Of a DNA stretch of 64,000 nt, positions 8,688-20,311 are shown piece by piece (positions within the stretch are counted from its first letter, which is position 1; each line of letters begins with the position of its first letter). The position numbers and the translations under genes are program-made. The notes below the pieces were generated by a model. The model had not been told where the DNA came from, searched no databases, and worked only from the letters and a program-made list of their open reading frames with translations. The stretch lies in the NCBI RefSeq assembly GCF_018130245.1, contig NZ_JAFCKP010000015.1:62001-126000 (forward strand). The letters run 5' to 3'. The stretch is from Bradyrhizobium sp. SZCCT0231. Lineage in GTDB: Bacteria > Pseudomonadota > Alphaproteobacteria > Rhizobiales > Xanthobacteraceae.

Positions 8688-9854
8688 ATGGATTTCGCGC
8701 TCACCGATCAGCAGGAAGCCATTCGCGACGCCATCGCCAAGATCTGCGAGGGCTTTCCCGACGCTTACTGGCTGAAGAAGGACCACGACGGCGGCTTCCC
8801 GCACGACTTCCACAAGGCGCTGGCAGACACCGGCTGGCTCGGCATCTGCGTGCCGGAAGAATATGGCGGCTCCGGGCTCGGCATCACCGAGGCTGCGATC
8901 ATGATGCGCACCATCGCCGAATCCGGTGCCGGAATGTCCGGCGCCTCGGCCGTGCATATCAACGTGTTCGGGCTCAATCCGGTGGTCGTGTTCGGCACTG
9001 AAGAACAGCGCAGGCGCATGCTGCCGCCGATGGTCGAGGGCCGCGAAAAGGCGTGCTTTGCCGTCACCGAGCCCAACACCGGTCTCAACACCACGCAGCT
9101 CAAGACCCGCGCGGTCGCCAAGAACGACCGCTACATCGTCAACGGCCAGAAGGTGTGGATCTCGACCGCGCAGGTCGCGCACAAGATCCTGCTGCTGGCG
9201 CGCACCACGCCGCTGGAGGAGGTGCGCTCGCCCACCCACGGGCTCAGCCTGTTCTACACCGATTTCGACCGCAACAGGATCAAGGTCCACGAGATCGAGA
9301 AGATGGGCCGCAAGATCGTCGATTCCAACGAGCTGTTCTTCGAGGACTTCGAGATCCCGATGGAGGACCGCATCGGCGAAGAGGGCAAAGGCTTCCAGTA
9401 CATCCTCGAGGGCATGAACCCCGAGCGCATTCTGATTGCCGCGGAAGCGGTCGGCCTCGGCAAGCTCGCGCTGTCGCGCGCCACAGAATACGCCAAGACG
9501 CGCGTCGTGTTCAATCGTCCGATCGGCAAGAACCAGGGCATCCAGCATCCGCTCGCGGTGAACTGGGTCGAGCTCGAGGCCGCCTGGCTGATGGTGATGC
9601 AGGCGGCCTGGCAATACGACAAGGGCTTGCCCTGCGGCGCCGGTGCGAACGCCGCTAAATATTTCGCAGGCGAAGCCGGCTATCACGCCTGCGAGCAGGC
9701 GGTCATGACCCATGGCGGCTTCGGCTACGCCAAGGAATTCCACGTCGAGCGCTATTTGCGCGAGGTGCTGATCCCGCGCATCGCACCGGTCAGCCCGCAG
9801 CTCGCGCTCAGCTTCATCGCGGAAAAGGTGCTGGGGCTCGCGAAGTCGTACTGA
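8688..9854 (+). CDS. Acyl-CoA dehydrogenase
   Basis: FAD-dependent acyl-CoA dehydrogenase of 388 residues, complete. The N-terminal helical domain begins MDFALTDQQEAIRDAI. The middle beta domain has CFAVTEPNTGLNTTQLKT and NGQKVWISTAQVA. The C-terminal helical domain contains VFNRPIGKNQGIQHPLA and ends with THGGFGYAKEFHVERYLREV. GAAGGGAG precedes the ATG. It introduces the 2,3 double bond in an acyl-CoA, passing electrons to ETF. Divergent orientation from the MaoC-CitE pair and the adjacent ligase suggest one catabolic route, substrate unknown. Confidence 0.93.
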   Translation: MDFALTDQQEAIRDAIAKICEGFPDAYWLKKDHDGGFPHDFHKALADTGWLGICVPEEYGGSGLGITEAAIMMRTIAESGAGMSGASAVHINVFGLNPVVVFGTEEQRRRMLPPMVEGREKACFAVTEPNTGLNTTQLKTRAVAKNDRYIVNGQKVWISTAQVAHKILLLARTTPLEEVRSPTHGLSLFYTDFDRNRIKVHEIEKMGRKIVDSNELFFEDFEIPMEDRIGEEGKGFQYILEGMNPERILIAAEAVGLGKLALSRATEYAKTRVVFNRPIGKNQGIQHPLAVNWVELEAAWLMVMQAAWQYDKGLPCGAGANAAKYFAGEAGYHACEQAVMTHGGFGYAKEFHVERYLREVLIPRIAPVSPQLALSFIAEKVLGLAKSY

Positions 9855-9887
9855 ACGGGTCTTGTGGCGCAAACCAAATAGGCGGCG

Positions 9888-11462
9888 CTATTCGGCGGCG
9901 ATCCGTTCCATCGCCATGGCACGAAGCCTGGCGCGTTGGATCTTGACGCCGTTGGCACTGTCGGTGACGGGGAAGGCGTCCACCACATAGATCCGCGCCG
10001 GCACCTTGTAGCCGGCGAGCCGCTCGCGCAGGCGCGCCGTGAGCGCTTCCTGCTGGGGCGGCTCACTTGCCGGGATCACGAAGGCGACGCAGCGTGCCTG
10101 GCCTTTGAGATCGACCGCGACGACCTGGGCGTCGGCGACACCGGTGCAGGATTTGAGCTCGTCCTCGATCTCCCCGGGCGCGACCAGGAAGCCGCCGAGG
10201 CGCATCGCATCGCCGGCGCGCGTCTCGTAGACGAAGGAGCCGTCGCCGCGCAGCCGGCCGATGTCGCCGGTGCGGAAGAACCCGTCGGCGGTGATAGCCT
10301 CGCGAGTTGCCGCGGGATTGTTGAAGTAGCCGAGAAAGCGTGACGGCGCGCTGATCTCGATCTCGCCGGAGATGAGGCTTCCGGCAAGCTCGCCGGTCTC
10401 GACATCGCGCACGCGGACCTTCGCGTCGGGCGACATCGGCCAGCCGCCGCCCTCGATGCGATCGGCAAAGGCATCACTGGGGCGGCCAATCGAGAACAGC
10501 GCCTGCACCTCGCTCGAACCGTAGAGACCGAACAGCTTCATGCCGCGCGCTTCGGCCTCCACTGCGAGCTCGCGCCAGCCGGGCTGGAACGCGGCGAAGC
10601 CGCAGACTTCGAGATGTGGAAATGGGCGTGGCGCATCGGTGAGCGCAAGGATACGGCGGAACATCTCGTCCGAGCCGAAGGAATGCGTGATCCTGCACTC
10701 GCTGAGGATGTTCAGGGCCGGCGCCGCTTCGAAGGCGTCGAGCAAATGGATGGTCGCGCCGGCTGCGACGAAACCGAGCAGGCTCGTCATGCCGAAGGTG
10801 CCGCAGAACGGCAGCAACGCCAGCAGCGAATGACGGTGGTGATCGAGCTGGAGCGCATGGGCGACGGAGACGGCGTGCGTCGCCAGCGTCCGCTGCGAAT
10901 GCGCGACGAGTTTTGGGCCTTTGGTCGTGCCTGACGTGGTGTACAGCAGCACGGGCAGGTCGACATCGTCTTGAGCCGGCGGGGCAGGCGGATAGGATTG
11001 GTCAAAGGCATCGAACCGCACACAGGACCAGTGCGCCGGGATCGCATCGGCGCCGATCACGGCAAGCTGTTGCAGCGCCGGCACCTCGGCCTTGGCGACG
11101 TCGGCGAGGATGGCGGCAAAGTCGATCGAGCGGAATGCGGCCTCGACCACCATGAGCTTTGCACCGGACACGCGAAGCAGATGCGCGACTTCCGCGCTGC
11201 GGTAGCGCGTATTGACGGCGGCGACGACCGCGCCGAGCCGTGCGGCGGCGAACAGCAGTGCGATCCACTCGATCCGGTTGACCAGCCAGACCGCGACGAC
11301 GTCGCCCTTGCCGATGCCTTGGGCCGCAAGCCAGGCGGCGGCCTGCTCGATCTTCGCCGAGAATTCCGCGCGAGAGACGGGTGTGCCGTCGAACACGAAG
11401 GCCGGATCGGCGGCGGTCTCGATCCGGATCAGCGATTGCAGCGAAAAGTCGTTGGCGCTCAT
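9888..11462 (-). CDS. Acyl-CoA synthetase / AMP-dependent CoA ligase
   Basis: Adenylate-forming (ANL) enzyme of 524 residues that activates a carboxylic acid to its CoA ester. Motifs in order are YTTSGTTKGPK (P-loop, about residue 190), GLYGSSEVQA, FFRTGDIGRL, RLGGFLVAPGEIE and the catalytic lysine in NGVKIQRARL near the C-terminus. It is convergent with the dehydrogenase (33 bases apart). Likely supplies the CoA ester for the neighbouring dehydrogenase/hydratase/lyase. It could serve an aliphatic or branched acid; the binding pocket cannot be read. A start at 11489 is possible, but the Met at 11462 fits family length. Confidence 0.9.
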   Translation of the reverse strand: MSANDFSLQSLIRIETAADPAFVFDGTPVSRAEFSAKIEQAAAWLAAQGIGKGDVVAVWLVNRIEWIALLFAAARLGAVVAAVNTRYRSAEVAHLLRVSGAKLMVVEAAFRSIDFAAILADVAKAEVPALQQLAVIGADAIPAHWSCVRFDAFDQSYPPAPPAQDDVDLPVLLYTTSGTTKGPKLVAHSQRTLATHAVSVAHALQLDHHRHSLLALLPFCGTFGMTSLLGFVAAGATIHLLDAFEAAPALNILSECRITHSFGSDEMFRRILALTDAPRPFPHLEVCGFAAFQPGWRELAVEAEARGMKLFGLYGSSEVQALFSIGRPSDAFADRIEGGGWPMSPDAKVRVRDVETGELAGSLISGEIEISAPSRFLGYFNNPAATREAITADGFFRTGDIGRLRGDGSFVYETRAGDAMRLGGFLVAPGEIEDELKSCTGVADAQVVAVDLKGQARCVAFVIPASEPPQQEALTARLRERLAGYKVPARIYVVDAFPVTDSANGVKIQRARLRAMAMERIAAE

Positions 11463-11495
11463 GCCAACCGGAGTAACCCGCTTGCGCAAACCTGT

Positions 11496-12131
11496 CTACT
11501 TGGTGCCGAACATCCGGTCGCCGGCATCGCCCAGGCCCGGCACGATGTAGCCGTGGTCGTTGAGCCGCTCGTCGATCGCGGCGGTCCAGATCGGCACGTC
11601 GGGATGCTCGCTCTGGAACTGGGCGATGCCCTCGGGCGCGGCCAGAAGACAGACGAAGCGGATGTCGCGGGCGCCGCGCGCCTTGAGCAGGGACGCGCCG
11701 GCGCAGGCGGAGTTGCCGGTCGCCAGCATCGGGTCCATCAGGATCACGGTGCGGTCGGACAGGTCCTGCGGTGCCTTGAAGTAATATTCCACGGCCTGCA
11801 ACGTCTCGGGGTCGCGGTAAAGCCCGATATGGGCGATGCGCGCCGAAGGCATCAAGGCGAGCATGCCGTCGAGGAAGCCGACGCCGGCGCGCAGGATCGG
11901 CGCCAGCGTGAGCTTCTTGCCGGCGATCTTGGGCGCCCGCATCGGCGCGATCGGCGTCTCGATCTCGACCAGCTCCAGCGGCAGATCGCGCGTCACCTCG
12001 TAGCAGAGCAGCATCCCGATCTCGTTGAGGATCTCGCGAAAGCTCTTGGTCGAGCGGTCCTTCTCCCGCATCAGGGAGAGCTTGTGCTGGACCAGGGGGT
12101 GGGCGACGACGTTGACGTTGCTGATGCTCAT
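11496..12131 (-). CDS. upp: Uracil phosphoribosyltransferase
   Basis: Pyrimidine salvage enzyme making UMP from uracil and PRPP; 211 residues, the usual length. The PRPP loop is clear ([14 protein letters not shown]), as is the uracil-binding C-terminal stretch ([20 protein letters not shown]). [18 protein letters not shown] is typical. It lies 33 bases upstream of the ligase on the same strand, but a metabolic link is not obvious. The 190 bases before the next gene show no clear regulatory site. Confidence 0.97.
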   Translation of the reverse strand: MSISNVNVVAHPLVQHKLSLMREKDRSTKSFREILNEIGMLLCYEVTRDLPLELVEIETPIAPMRAPKIAGKKLTLAPILRAGVGFLDGMLALMPSARIAHIGLYRDPETLQAVEYYFKAPQDLSDRTVILMDPMLATGNSACAGASLLKARGARDIRFVCLLAAPEGIAQFQSEHPDVPIWTAAIDERLNDHGYIVPGLGDAGDRMFGTK

Positions 12132-12321
12132 GAAACCGCTCTACACGGTTCCGTGAAATTGCGCCAGATCGGGCAGGTACTTTTAGGCAAAGCCTTTTCC
12201 GCGGGATTGCCGGCCTCAACCGGCGCATCGCGACCGCGCTGCGGGGGCCTTGGTCCGGGGTCCGCGTCGGTGGCTTCCTGCCCCAGGCGAGCTCGAAGGT
12301 CTCGGCCGGAAACACCGCCGG

Positions 12322-12510
12322 TCAGGCGGGGAGATGCCAGATATGGATTGCGGTTCTCAGCGCGATCAGCGCGGTGAGCACGCTGCCCATCGAGAGCAGG
12401 CCAAGCGCCTGGAGTGCGATGCGCTTTAGCTGGGCCTTGCGCGCTTCGGAGATGCGCGCCGGGCGTTCGGCCCCGAAGGGCCGGCCAAAGTCATGTGTCA
12501 GGATCGACAT
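12322..12510 (-). CDS. Small single-pass membrane protein, 62 aa
   Basis: Unrecognised. A basic N-terminal half (MSILTHDFGRPFGAERP, then SEARKAQLKRIAL) is followed by one hydrophobic helix (LGLLSMGSVLTALIALRTAI). GAGGACTT lies ten bases before the ATG. An 18-bp motif shared with three other units lies 102 bases upstream (12613-12630), suggesting co-regulation with the other small proteins and kdp. Function unknown. Confidence 0.6.
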   Translation of the reverse strand: MSILTHDFGRPFGAERPARISEARKAQLKRIALQALGLLSMGSVLTALIALRTAIHIWHLPA

Positions 12511-12612
12511 AGTGGAAGTCCTCGTCCTTGGCGCGGCGAAAGGGGCGCGCCAACCTGCCGCTTATGATGTCGATCGTTGCGTAGGATTGCGAGATGAGCG
12601 CCGACGCGTCCG

Positions 12613-12630
12613 CATAGGAATGTCATAAAG
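12613..12630 (-). promoter_or_regulatory. Shared 18-bp motif, copy 1
   Basis: Coding-strand sequence CTTTATGACATTCCTATG. It ends 102 bases before the ATG at 12510 and points towards that gene. Three other copies at 14093, 14982 and 15215 have the same orientation relative to the gene they precede. Confidence 0.55.
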
Positions 12631-12637
12631 ACGCCGA

Positions 12638-12766
12638 TCATCGCGCCGGCAGCCCTCTGAAGAGATCCGGGTGCCTGTCGGACTCATCCCGCGTCACGGC
12701 AAAGCGCAGCAGCGCCAGCTTCCAGGCGTGGAGCAGCTTGTGAGATCCGTCGACGAGATTGAGCAT
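12638..12766 (-). CDS. Possible small protein, 42 aa
   Basis: Short open frame directly after the DapA-like gene on the same strand (24 bases apart). The product has a mixed amphipathic helix (GSHKLLHAWKLALLRFAVTR) and an acidic-basic tail. No clear ribosome site precedes the ATG and no family is recognised. Its end lies close to motif copy 1, so it would close the transcript before the next promoter. Low confidence. Confidence 0.3.
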   Translation of the reverse strand: MLNLVDGSHKLLHAWKLALLRFAVTRDESDRHPDLFRGLPAR

Positions 12767-12790
12767 GAAAATCTGAACGGCCTCGGCCCG

Positions 12791-13708
12791 TCAGGCTCCG
12801 ACGCTGTCGATCAATTCCTTGTCCGCGATCGCAGCGAATGCGCGCACTACGCCTCTCTGCGCGGCTGCATCCAGCGGCACGATCGGAAGCCTGGTGGCGG
12901 CGGACATCAGGCCAAGGACGTTGAGCGCGTATTTGAGCGCGGCCGGACTTTCCCTGGACAGGCAGGCGATGAGCGGGATCAGGCGCTTGTGCAGATAGCG
13001 GGCGGATTGCAGCCGGCCCTGCCTGAGATGTGAGAAGATCGTGCGGCAGAGATCCGGGGCGATGTTGGCGACCTCCGAGATCGCGCCGTCGCCGCCGTCC
13101 GCGATGAAACCGAACGCGGTGGTGTCGTCGCCGGAGAGAAAGCGAAAACTCGCCGGCAAGTTGCGGGACAGCCGCATCGGACGGGTGATGTCACCGCTCC
13201 CATCGCGCAGGCCGACGAACTGGCGGGACTCGACCAGACGCAGAAGCGTCTCGTCGGCAAGCGGGCGCAGCGTGCGGGAGGGACTATCGTGCAGGATCAC
13301 GGGCAGTCCGATCGCCCCGGCGATGGCGCGGAAATGCGCGAGCATGCCCTCCTGCATCGGCTTGTTGTAGGCGGGCACGACCGACATGACGGCATCGGCG
13401 CCGGCCGCTTCCGCGCGCCGCGCAAGCTCGATGGCGTGGCTGGTTGCGTTGGATACCGCGCCCGCGATGACGCGCACGCGGCCGCGGGCGACGTCGACCG
13501 CGGTGCGAATGACGAGCTCCTGCTCGGCCGGCGAGAGCGTCGGTGCCTCGCCGGCCGTCTCGCAGACCACGATGGCGGGAGCGCCGGCCGCGACCTGTCG
13601 CTCGCAGAGTGCGGCGAACGCCTTGAGATCGATCGCATCCGTCACGTCGAACGGGGTCGGCAGGTCCGGAATGAATCCGGTGAACCAGGCAGCGGGAGGG
13701 ATGAGCAT
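12791..13708 (-). CDS. DapA-like (dihydrodipicolinate synthase family) protein lacking the Schiff-base lysine
   Basis: 305-residue TIM-barrel protein of the DHDPS/N-acetylneuraminate lyase family. Family landmarks align throughout: CETAGEAPTLSPAE (for GTTGE), VVPAYNKP, ILHDSPSRT and FVGLRDGSGDITR. In active enzymes the last two read (I/L)YNxPSRT and G(I/L)K(E/D)x(S/T)G, with Tyr and the pyruvate-binding Lys. Here they are His140 and Arg168, with the same 28-residue spacing as Tyr133/Lys161 of E. coli DapA. It therefore probably cannot form the pyruvate Schiff base and is not the lysine-pathway enzyme. It sits 23 bases after a small unknown gene, apparently in one operon under motif copy 2. 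Confidence 0.85.
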   Translation of the reverse strand: MLIPPAAWFTGFIPDLPTPFDVTDAIDLKAFAALCERQVAAGAPAIVVCETAGEAPTLSPAEQELVIRTAVDVARGRVRVIAGAVSNATSHAIELARRAEAAGADAVMSVVPAYNKPMQEGMLAHFRAIAGAIGLPVILHDSPSRTLRPLADETLLRLVESRQFVGLRDGSGDITRPMRLSRNLPASFRFLSGDDTTAFGFIADGGDGAISEVANIAPDLCRTIFSHLRQGRLQSARYLHKRLIPLIACLSRESPAALKYALNVLGLMSAATRLPIVPLDAAAQRGVVRAFAAIADKELIDSVGA

Positions 13709-13731
13709 GGTTTTCGCCTGTTGGCGCCGGC

Positions 13732-13986
13732 TCAGGCGGCGCGCTGCGCGACGATGGTGCTGGAGCTCTTGCCCATGTCGAGCTCGATCTCGCGCGGCAG
13801 CTCGACGATGGTTTCCGGATGCTGCCCGTTCTCGAACAGCACATATTTGATGGCCTGGGCGCGGCTGACGAACAGGCCGCCATAGAGGCCGTTCTGCTCC
13901 TGCGCGACCCATTGTCCCCGGCGATTCCTGCCGATGAAGACGATGGTTGAAGGGGAGCTGCACGAGGGAGGTTCGACGAGTTTCAC
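13732..13986 (-). CDS. Small hypothetical protein, 84 aa, GTG start
   Basis: Unrecognised. The central part is well ordered in appearance: IVFIGRNRRGQWVAQEQNGLYGG followed by FVSRAQAIKYVLFENG suggests a short beta sheet then a helix, as in small DUF2188-like folds, though the match is not firm. The GTG at 13986 (VKLVEPP) has AAGGAAT eight bases upstream. An ATG 13 codons earlier has none. Motif copy 2 is 106 bases upstream. The gene is followed after 23 bases by the DapA-like gene. Confidence 0.6.
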   Translation of the reverse strand: MKLVEPPSCSSPSTIVFIGRNRRGQWVAQEQNGLYGGLFVSRAQAIKYVLFENGQHPETIVELPREIELDMGKSSSTIVAQRAA

Positions 13987-14092
13987 AGGTTTATTCCTTC
14001 CGAACGATGCCGGCCTCGGACGCACATCCTTGCCGGCGTGCTCAATATCCTCAGTCGCGAATATGATTTCGAGGGCGGGCGCGGAGCGATCT

Positions 14093-14110
14093 CATAGGAA
14101 GGTCATAAAG
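14093..14110 (-). promoter_or_regulatory. Shared 18-bp motif, copy 2
   Basis: Coding-strand sequence CTTTATGACCTTCCTATG, 106 bases before the GTG at 13986 and oriented towards it. It differs from copy 1 at a single base, although the surrounding sequence is unrelated. Confidence 0.55.
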
Positions 14111-14118
14111 CCGGCGGC

Positions 14119-14397
14119 TCACACCACACCGTTGGCGATGTGGACCAGCGCGAACAGCGCCCCGAAGGCGACAGCTTCGTCCCAGTGATTGAGCGCTGCG
14201 CCGAACGGAGGTTCGCGCCTGACGAGGCCGGCGAGCGCGCACAAGATGATCGACATCCAGAGCAGGCCGGCAAGGCTCCGGCCAAACCCGACGCTGCCGA
14301 ATGCGGCGAAGGCGGCGAGCAGCACGACGCGGACGGCGAAACGCGCCAGCACCCGCGCCGGGCTCAGCGTGCGCGGCATGTTCGAAAGCTTCGCCAC
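14119..14397 (-). CDS. Small membrane protein, about 92 aa
   Basis: Unrecognised protein with probably three hydrophobic segments (VLLAAFAAFGSVGFG, LLWMSIILCALAGLV and VAFGALFALVHIANGVV). It starts at GTG 14397 or ATG 14379; neither has a strong ribosome site. It lies 23 bases behind the 155-residue gene on the same strand, so probably forms an operon with it under motif copy 3. The stop is just before motif copy 2. Confidence 0.5.
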   Translation of the reverse strand: MAKLSNMPRTLSPARVLARFAVRVVLLAAFAAFGSVGFGRSLAGLLWMSIILCALAGLVRREPPFGAALNHWDEAVAFGALFALVHIANGVV

Positions 14398-14420
14398 TGG
14401 GGTCGTCCGTCAAGCTGGAT

Positions 14421-14888
14421 CTATCTGAAATTGTCGCAGGCGAGCGGTTCGTAACGCGGGTCCAGCGCCTGGCGAACGGAGGGAACGCTCGGCCGCGACG
14501 CTTCTGCGGCCAGCGCCTGGACCTCGACGAAAGCCGATATCAGGGCGATCGCGAGGTCGCCATGGCATCCTTCGACCGCAGCATCGAGCCAATCCGGCAG
14601 CTCGCGCTCGCGCGAGAGCGCGCAGTGCCACTCGCCCTCGTCATAGGCAATGCGGCGGACCCGCCACAGCGGCAGCTCGAGCTCCATCAGTGCCAGCGCC
14701 GCATCGGTCCAGGCTTCCGAATCGATCAGGCGCATGACGCGGGCCGTGCGTTCGCTCTGGCCCAGCGACGGGAAGCGCCGGCAGGCGTGACCGATGATGT
14801 CGAGCATCAGCGGCCGCGTCATTGCATGTGCCTTGCGCAGCTGCTCGGCGGGCGAGGGGGGATCAAGCGGGCGGAGAGCGGCGGTCAT
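14421..14888 (-). CDS. Conserved hypothetical protein, 155 aa
   Basis: Unrecognised soluble, mostly helical protein. Visible stretches include MLDIIGHACRRFPSLGQ, ARVMRLIDSEAWTDAALALMELELP and a Trp-rich block with YDEGEWHCALSRERELPDWLD. No enzyme motif is seen. AGGAGG is eight bases before the ATG at 14888. Motif copy 3 lies 93 bases upstream. First gene of a likely two-gene unit with the membrane protein at 14119. Confidence 0.65.
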   Translation of the reverse strand: MTAALRPLDPPSPAEQLRKAHAMTRPLMLDIIGHACRRFPSLGQSERTARVMRLIDSEAWTDAALALMELELPLWRVRRIAYDEGEWHCALSRERELPDWLDAAVEGCHGDLAIALISAFVEVQALAAEASRPSVPSVRQALDPRYEPLACDNFR

Positions 14889-14981
14889 GTCAGGCCTCCT
14901 GGAGTTGGCGTCGGTCAGTCGGCCGGCCTCGCCAAGATGGCCTGGAGGGCATTTGAAAACGAGATAGGGAACGGGCGAGAC

Positions 14982-14999
14982 ATATAAGGATTTCATAGG
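14982..14999 (-). promoter_or_regulatory. Shared 18-bp motif, copy 3 (degenerate)
   Basis: Coding-strand sequence CCTATGAAATCCTTATAT, 93 bases before the ATG at 14888. It keeps the TATGA-AxxTY-CYTATA frame of the other copies with a few changes. Confidence 0.45.
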
Positions 15000-15214
15000 C
15001 GGACGGGACCTTCCGGCTCGTCGCGATAGTTCCTCGACTTTCGTCTTCGCCCGCGGTGGAAGCTATAGAAGCAGGGCTTTTTGAAAGACCTTGTCCGCTG
15101 TCCCCGGTAACAATCGTCGGCGAAGGCGGGTGGACGCCGCCGCTGCGCTGCCTGCTTGATACGACCGCCCGGAATGGATCGTGGTCATGTGGCCGCCTGC
15201 CGGGACGGGCCGGC

Positions 15215-15232
15215 CTTTATGAGATTCCTATA
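15215..15232 (+). promoter_or_regulatory. Shared 18-bp motif, copy 4, upstream of kdp
   Basis: CTTTATGAGATTCCTATA, on the kdp coding strand, 167 bases before the first small ORF of the kdp transcript. Together with copies 1-3 it gives a consensus CTTTATGANNTTCCTATR. Confidence 0.55.
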
Positions 15233-15399
15233 ACGTCGTCATAGGCCTCATCTCGAAAACCTATGTGCGCGGTGGCACCTCACACGCGTGAAATCCCGAC
15301 TGGGCATCGCGGTACGTTGATCACTTGATCTGCCACAAGATGCCCGCCGAAATCTACGGAACAGTTGCGTCGCGAGTAAACGCAACGAGGAGCATCCCC

Positions 15400-15483
15400 A
15401 TGATGGACATTCTAATGCTGGCGCTGGGCTTCGCTCTATTCGCCCTCGCGATCGGCTACACCTACGCCTGCGAACGGCTGTGA
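15400..15483 (+). CDS. Tiny membrane peptide at the head of the kdp operon, 27 aa
   Basis: Single-helix peptide (MLALGFALFALAIGYTYACERL). GAGGAG lies eight bases before the ATG and KdpF starts 12 bases after its stop, so it looks translated. It resembles KdpF in size and hydrophobicity but is a separate ORF with a charged CERL end. It could be an additional KdpABC accessory subunit or a leader peptide. Confidence 0.6.
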   Translation: MMDILMLALGFALFALAIGYTYACERL

Positions 15484-15494
15484 GGGAGCGGATC

Positions 15495-15584
15495 ATGATC
15501 TTCGATTATGCCCTCGCCGGCGTCGTCTCGTTCGGCCTCCTGGTCTACCTCACCTACGCGCTGCTGCGGCCCGAGCGGTTCTGA
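15495..15584 (+). CDS. kdpF: KdpF, small subunit of the K+-transporting ATPase
   Basis: 29-residue one-helix peptide ending in VYLTYALLRPERF. This matches the KdpF pattern (a hydrophobic helix, then Y-A-L-[basic/polar]-P/A-E-x-F). KdpF stabilises the KdpABC complex in the inner membrane. GAGGGAG precedes its ATG. Its position directly before kdpA is the usual one. Confidence 0.85.
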   Translation: MIFDYALAGVVSFGLLVYLTYALLRPERF

Positions 15585-15588
15585 CGCC

Positions 15589-15693
15589 GTGCTGCTGCTT
15601 CTCGAATTGCTGCTGGCGGACGTCGTGCTCGTCGCCGGCCTGCTTGCGCTGCTCCTGCCGCTATTGCGCCGGACACAATGCCTGAAGGGTTAA
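15589..15693 (+). CDS. Possible leucine-rich peptide between kdpF and kdpA, 34 aa
   Basis: GTG-started frame between the kdpF stop and kdpA start. It encodes a strongly hydrophobic helix ([19 protein letters not shown]) with a basic end (RRTQCLKG). Its stop is four bases before the kdpA ATG. Only a weak ribosome site (GAGCGG) is present, so it may be chance filler, though it would give three tiny helices in a row. Confidence 0.35.
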   Translation: MLLLLELLLADVVLVAGLLALLLPLLRRTQCLKG

Positions 15694-15697
15694 TGCC

Positions 15698-17401
<1,704 letters not shown>

Positions 17402-17425
17402 TCCAGCTCTTTCGGAGTGACCTCC

Positions 17426-19543
<2,118 letters not shown>

Positions 19544-19582
19544 TCGCCATCGTGCACGACGCGAAGACTTAGGAGACGTAAC

Positions 19583-20188
19583 ATGCTCAGAGAAATCCGC
19601 CCCGCCATCGTCCTGTTGCTGGCGCTCACCGCCATCACCGGCCTGGCCTATCCGCTCGCCATGACCGGCATTGCCGGCGCGCTGTTTCCCGTGCAGGCGC
19701 AAGGCAGCCTGATCGAGAAGGACGGCAAGGTGATCGGCTCCGCCCTGATCGGGCAGGAGTTCAAGGACGACAAGTACTTCCATGGCCGCCCCTCGGCGAC
19801 GCTGGCGCCGGACCCGAATGATTCGACCAAGACGGTGCCCGCCCCCTACAATGCCGCCAATTCGGGCGGCTCCAACCTCGGTCCGACCAGCAAGGCGTTG
19901 GCCGACCGATTGAAGGAAGATGTGGACAAGCTCAGGAGCGAAAATCCGAATGCGACCGTGCCGGTCGACCTGGTGACGACCTCGGCCAGCGGCCTCGACC
20001 CGAACATCTCGCCGGAAGCGGCGCAATTCCAGGTGCCGCGCGTGGCCAAGGCGCGGAATCTGCCTGAGGATCAGGTCAAGCAGCTCGTGACCGCCAGTAC
20101 CGAAGGCCGTCTGCTCGGCCTGCTCGGCGAACCCAGGGTTAACGTTCTGGCACTGAATCTCGCGCTCGATCGCATGGCCGCGAAGTAG
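19583..20188 (+). CDS. kdpC: KdpC subunit of the K+ ATPase
   Basis: 201-residue subunit with one N-terminal membrane helix ([22 protein letters not shown]) and an outer domain containing [22 protein letters not shown] and the C-terminal block [11 protein letters not shown] to [11 protein letters not shown]. It assists ATP binding and assembly of KdpFABC. AGGAGACG precedes the ATG. A short palindrome (20245-20266) separates it from kdpD. Confidence 0.96.
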   Translation: MLREIRPAIVLLLALTAITGLAYPLAMTGIAGALFPVQAQGSLIEKDGKVIGSALIGQEFKDDKYFHGRPSATLAPDPNDSTKTVPAPYNAANSGGSNLGPTSKALADRLKEDVDKLRSENPNATVPVDLVTTSASGLDPNISPEAAQFQVPRVAKARNLPEDQVKQLVTASTEGRLLGLLGEPRVNVLALNLALDRMAAK

Positions 20189-20244
20189 CAGTCTAGGCTC
20201 GCGGCACGCAGATGATTATATTCGACCGCGAAGCCTCCCTCTCC

Positions 20245-20266
20245 CTCTCCCCGCAAGCGGGGAGAG
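20245..20266. repeat. Short palindrome ctctccccgc/gcggggagag
   Basis: Perfect 10-base arms around aa, in the gap between kdpC and kdpD. It belongs to a simple extragenic palindrome type; a related, less perfect version (ctctcccgcttgcgggg) occurs near 46351. It could attenuate transcription into kdpD. Confidence 0.6.
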
Positions 20267-20311
20267 GCGAAACGACAGGCGGAGAATGTAACGGATAGAC
20301 AAGCCGTCCTG

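Larger units (their letters stand above)
14889..15399. other. Divergent control region between small-protein genes and kdp
   Basis: About 510 bases without a convincing gene. It holds motif copy 3 facing left and copy 4 facing right, and should contain the promoters of the unit ending at 14119 and of the kdp operon. A second related fragment, gtcataggcctcat...cctatg (15237-15263), lies after copy 4 but does not match the consensus. Confidence 0.5.

Noticed and set aside
10971-12377. 468-codon plus-strand frame opposite the CoA ligase and upp
   Set aside because: It crosses two well-defined enzymes on the other strand and has antisense-type composition.
15354-15385. GGAAC box before the kdp operon as an EcfG promoter
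   Set aside because: At 16-17 bases downstream the sequence is AACG/ACGC, without the GTT core.
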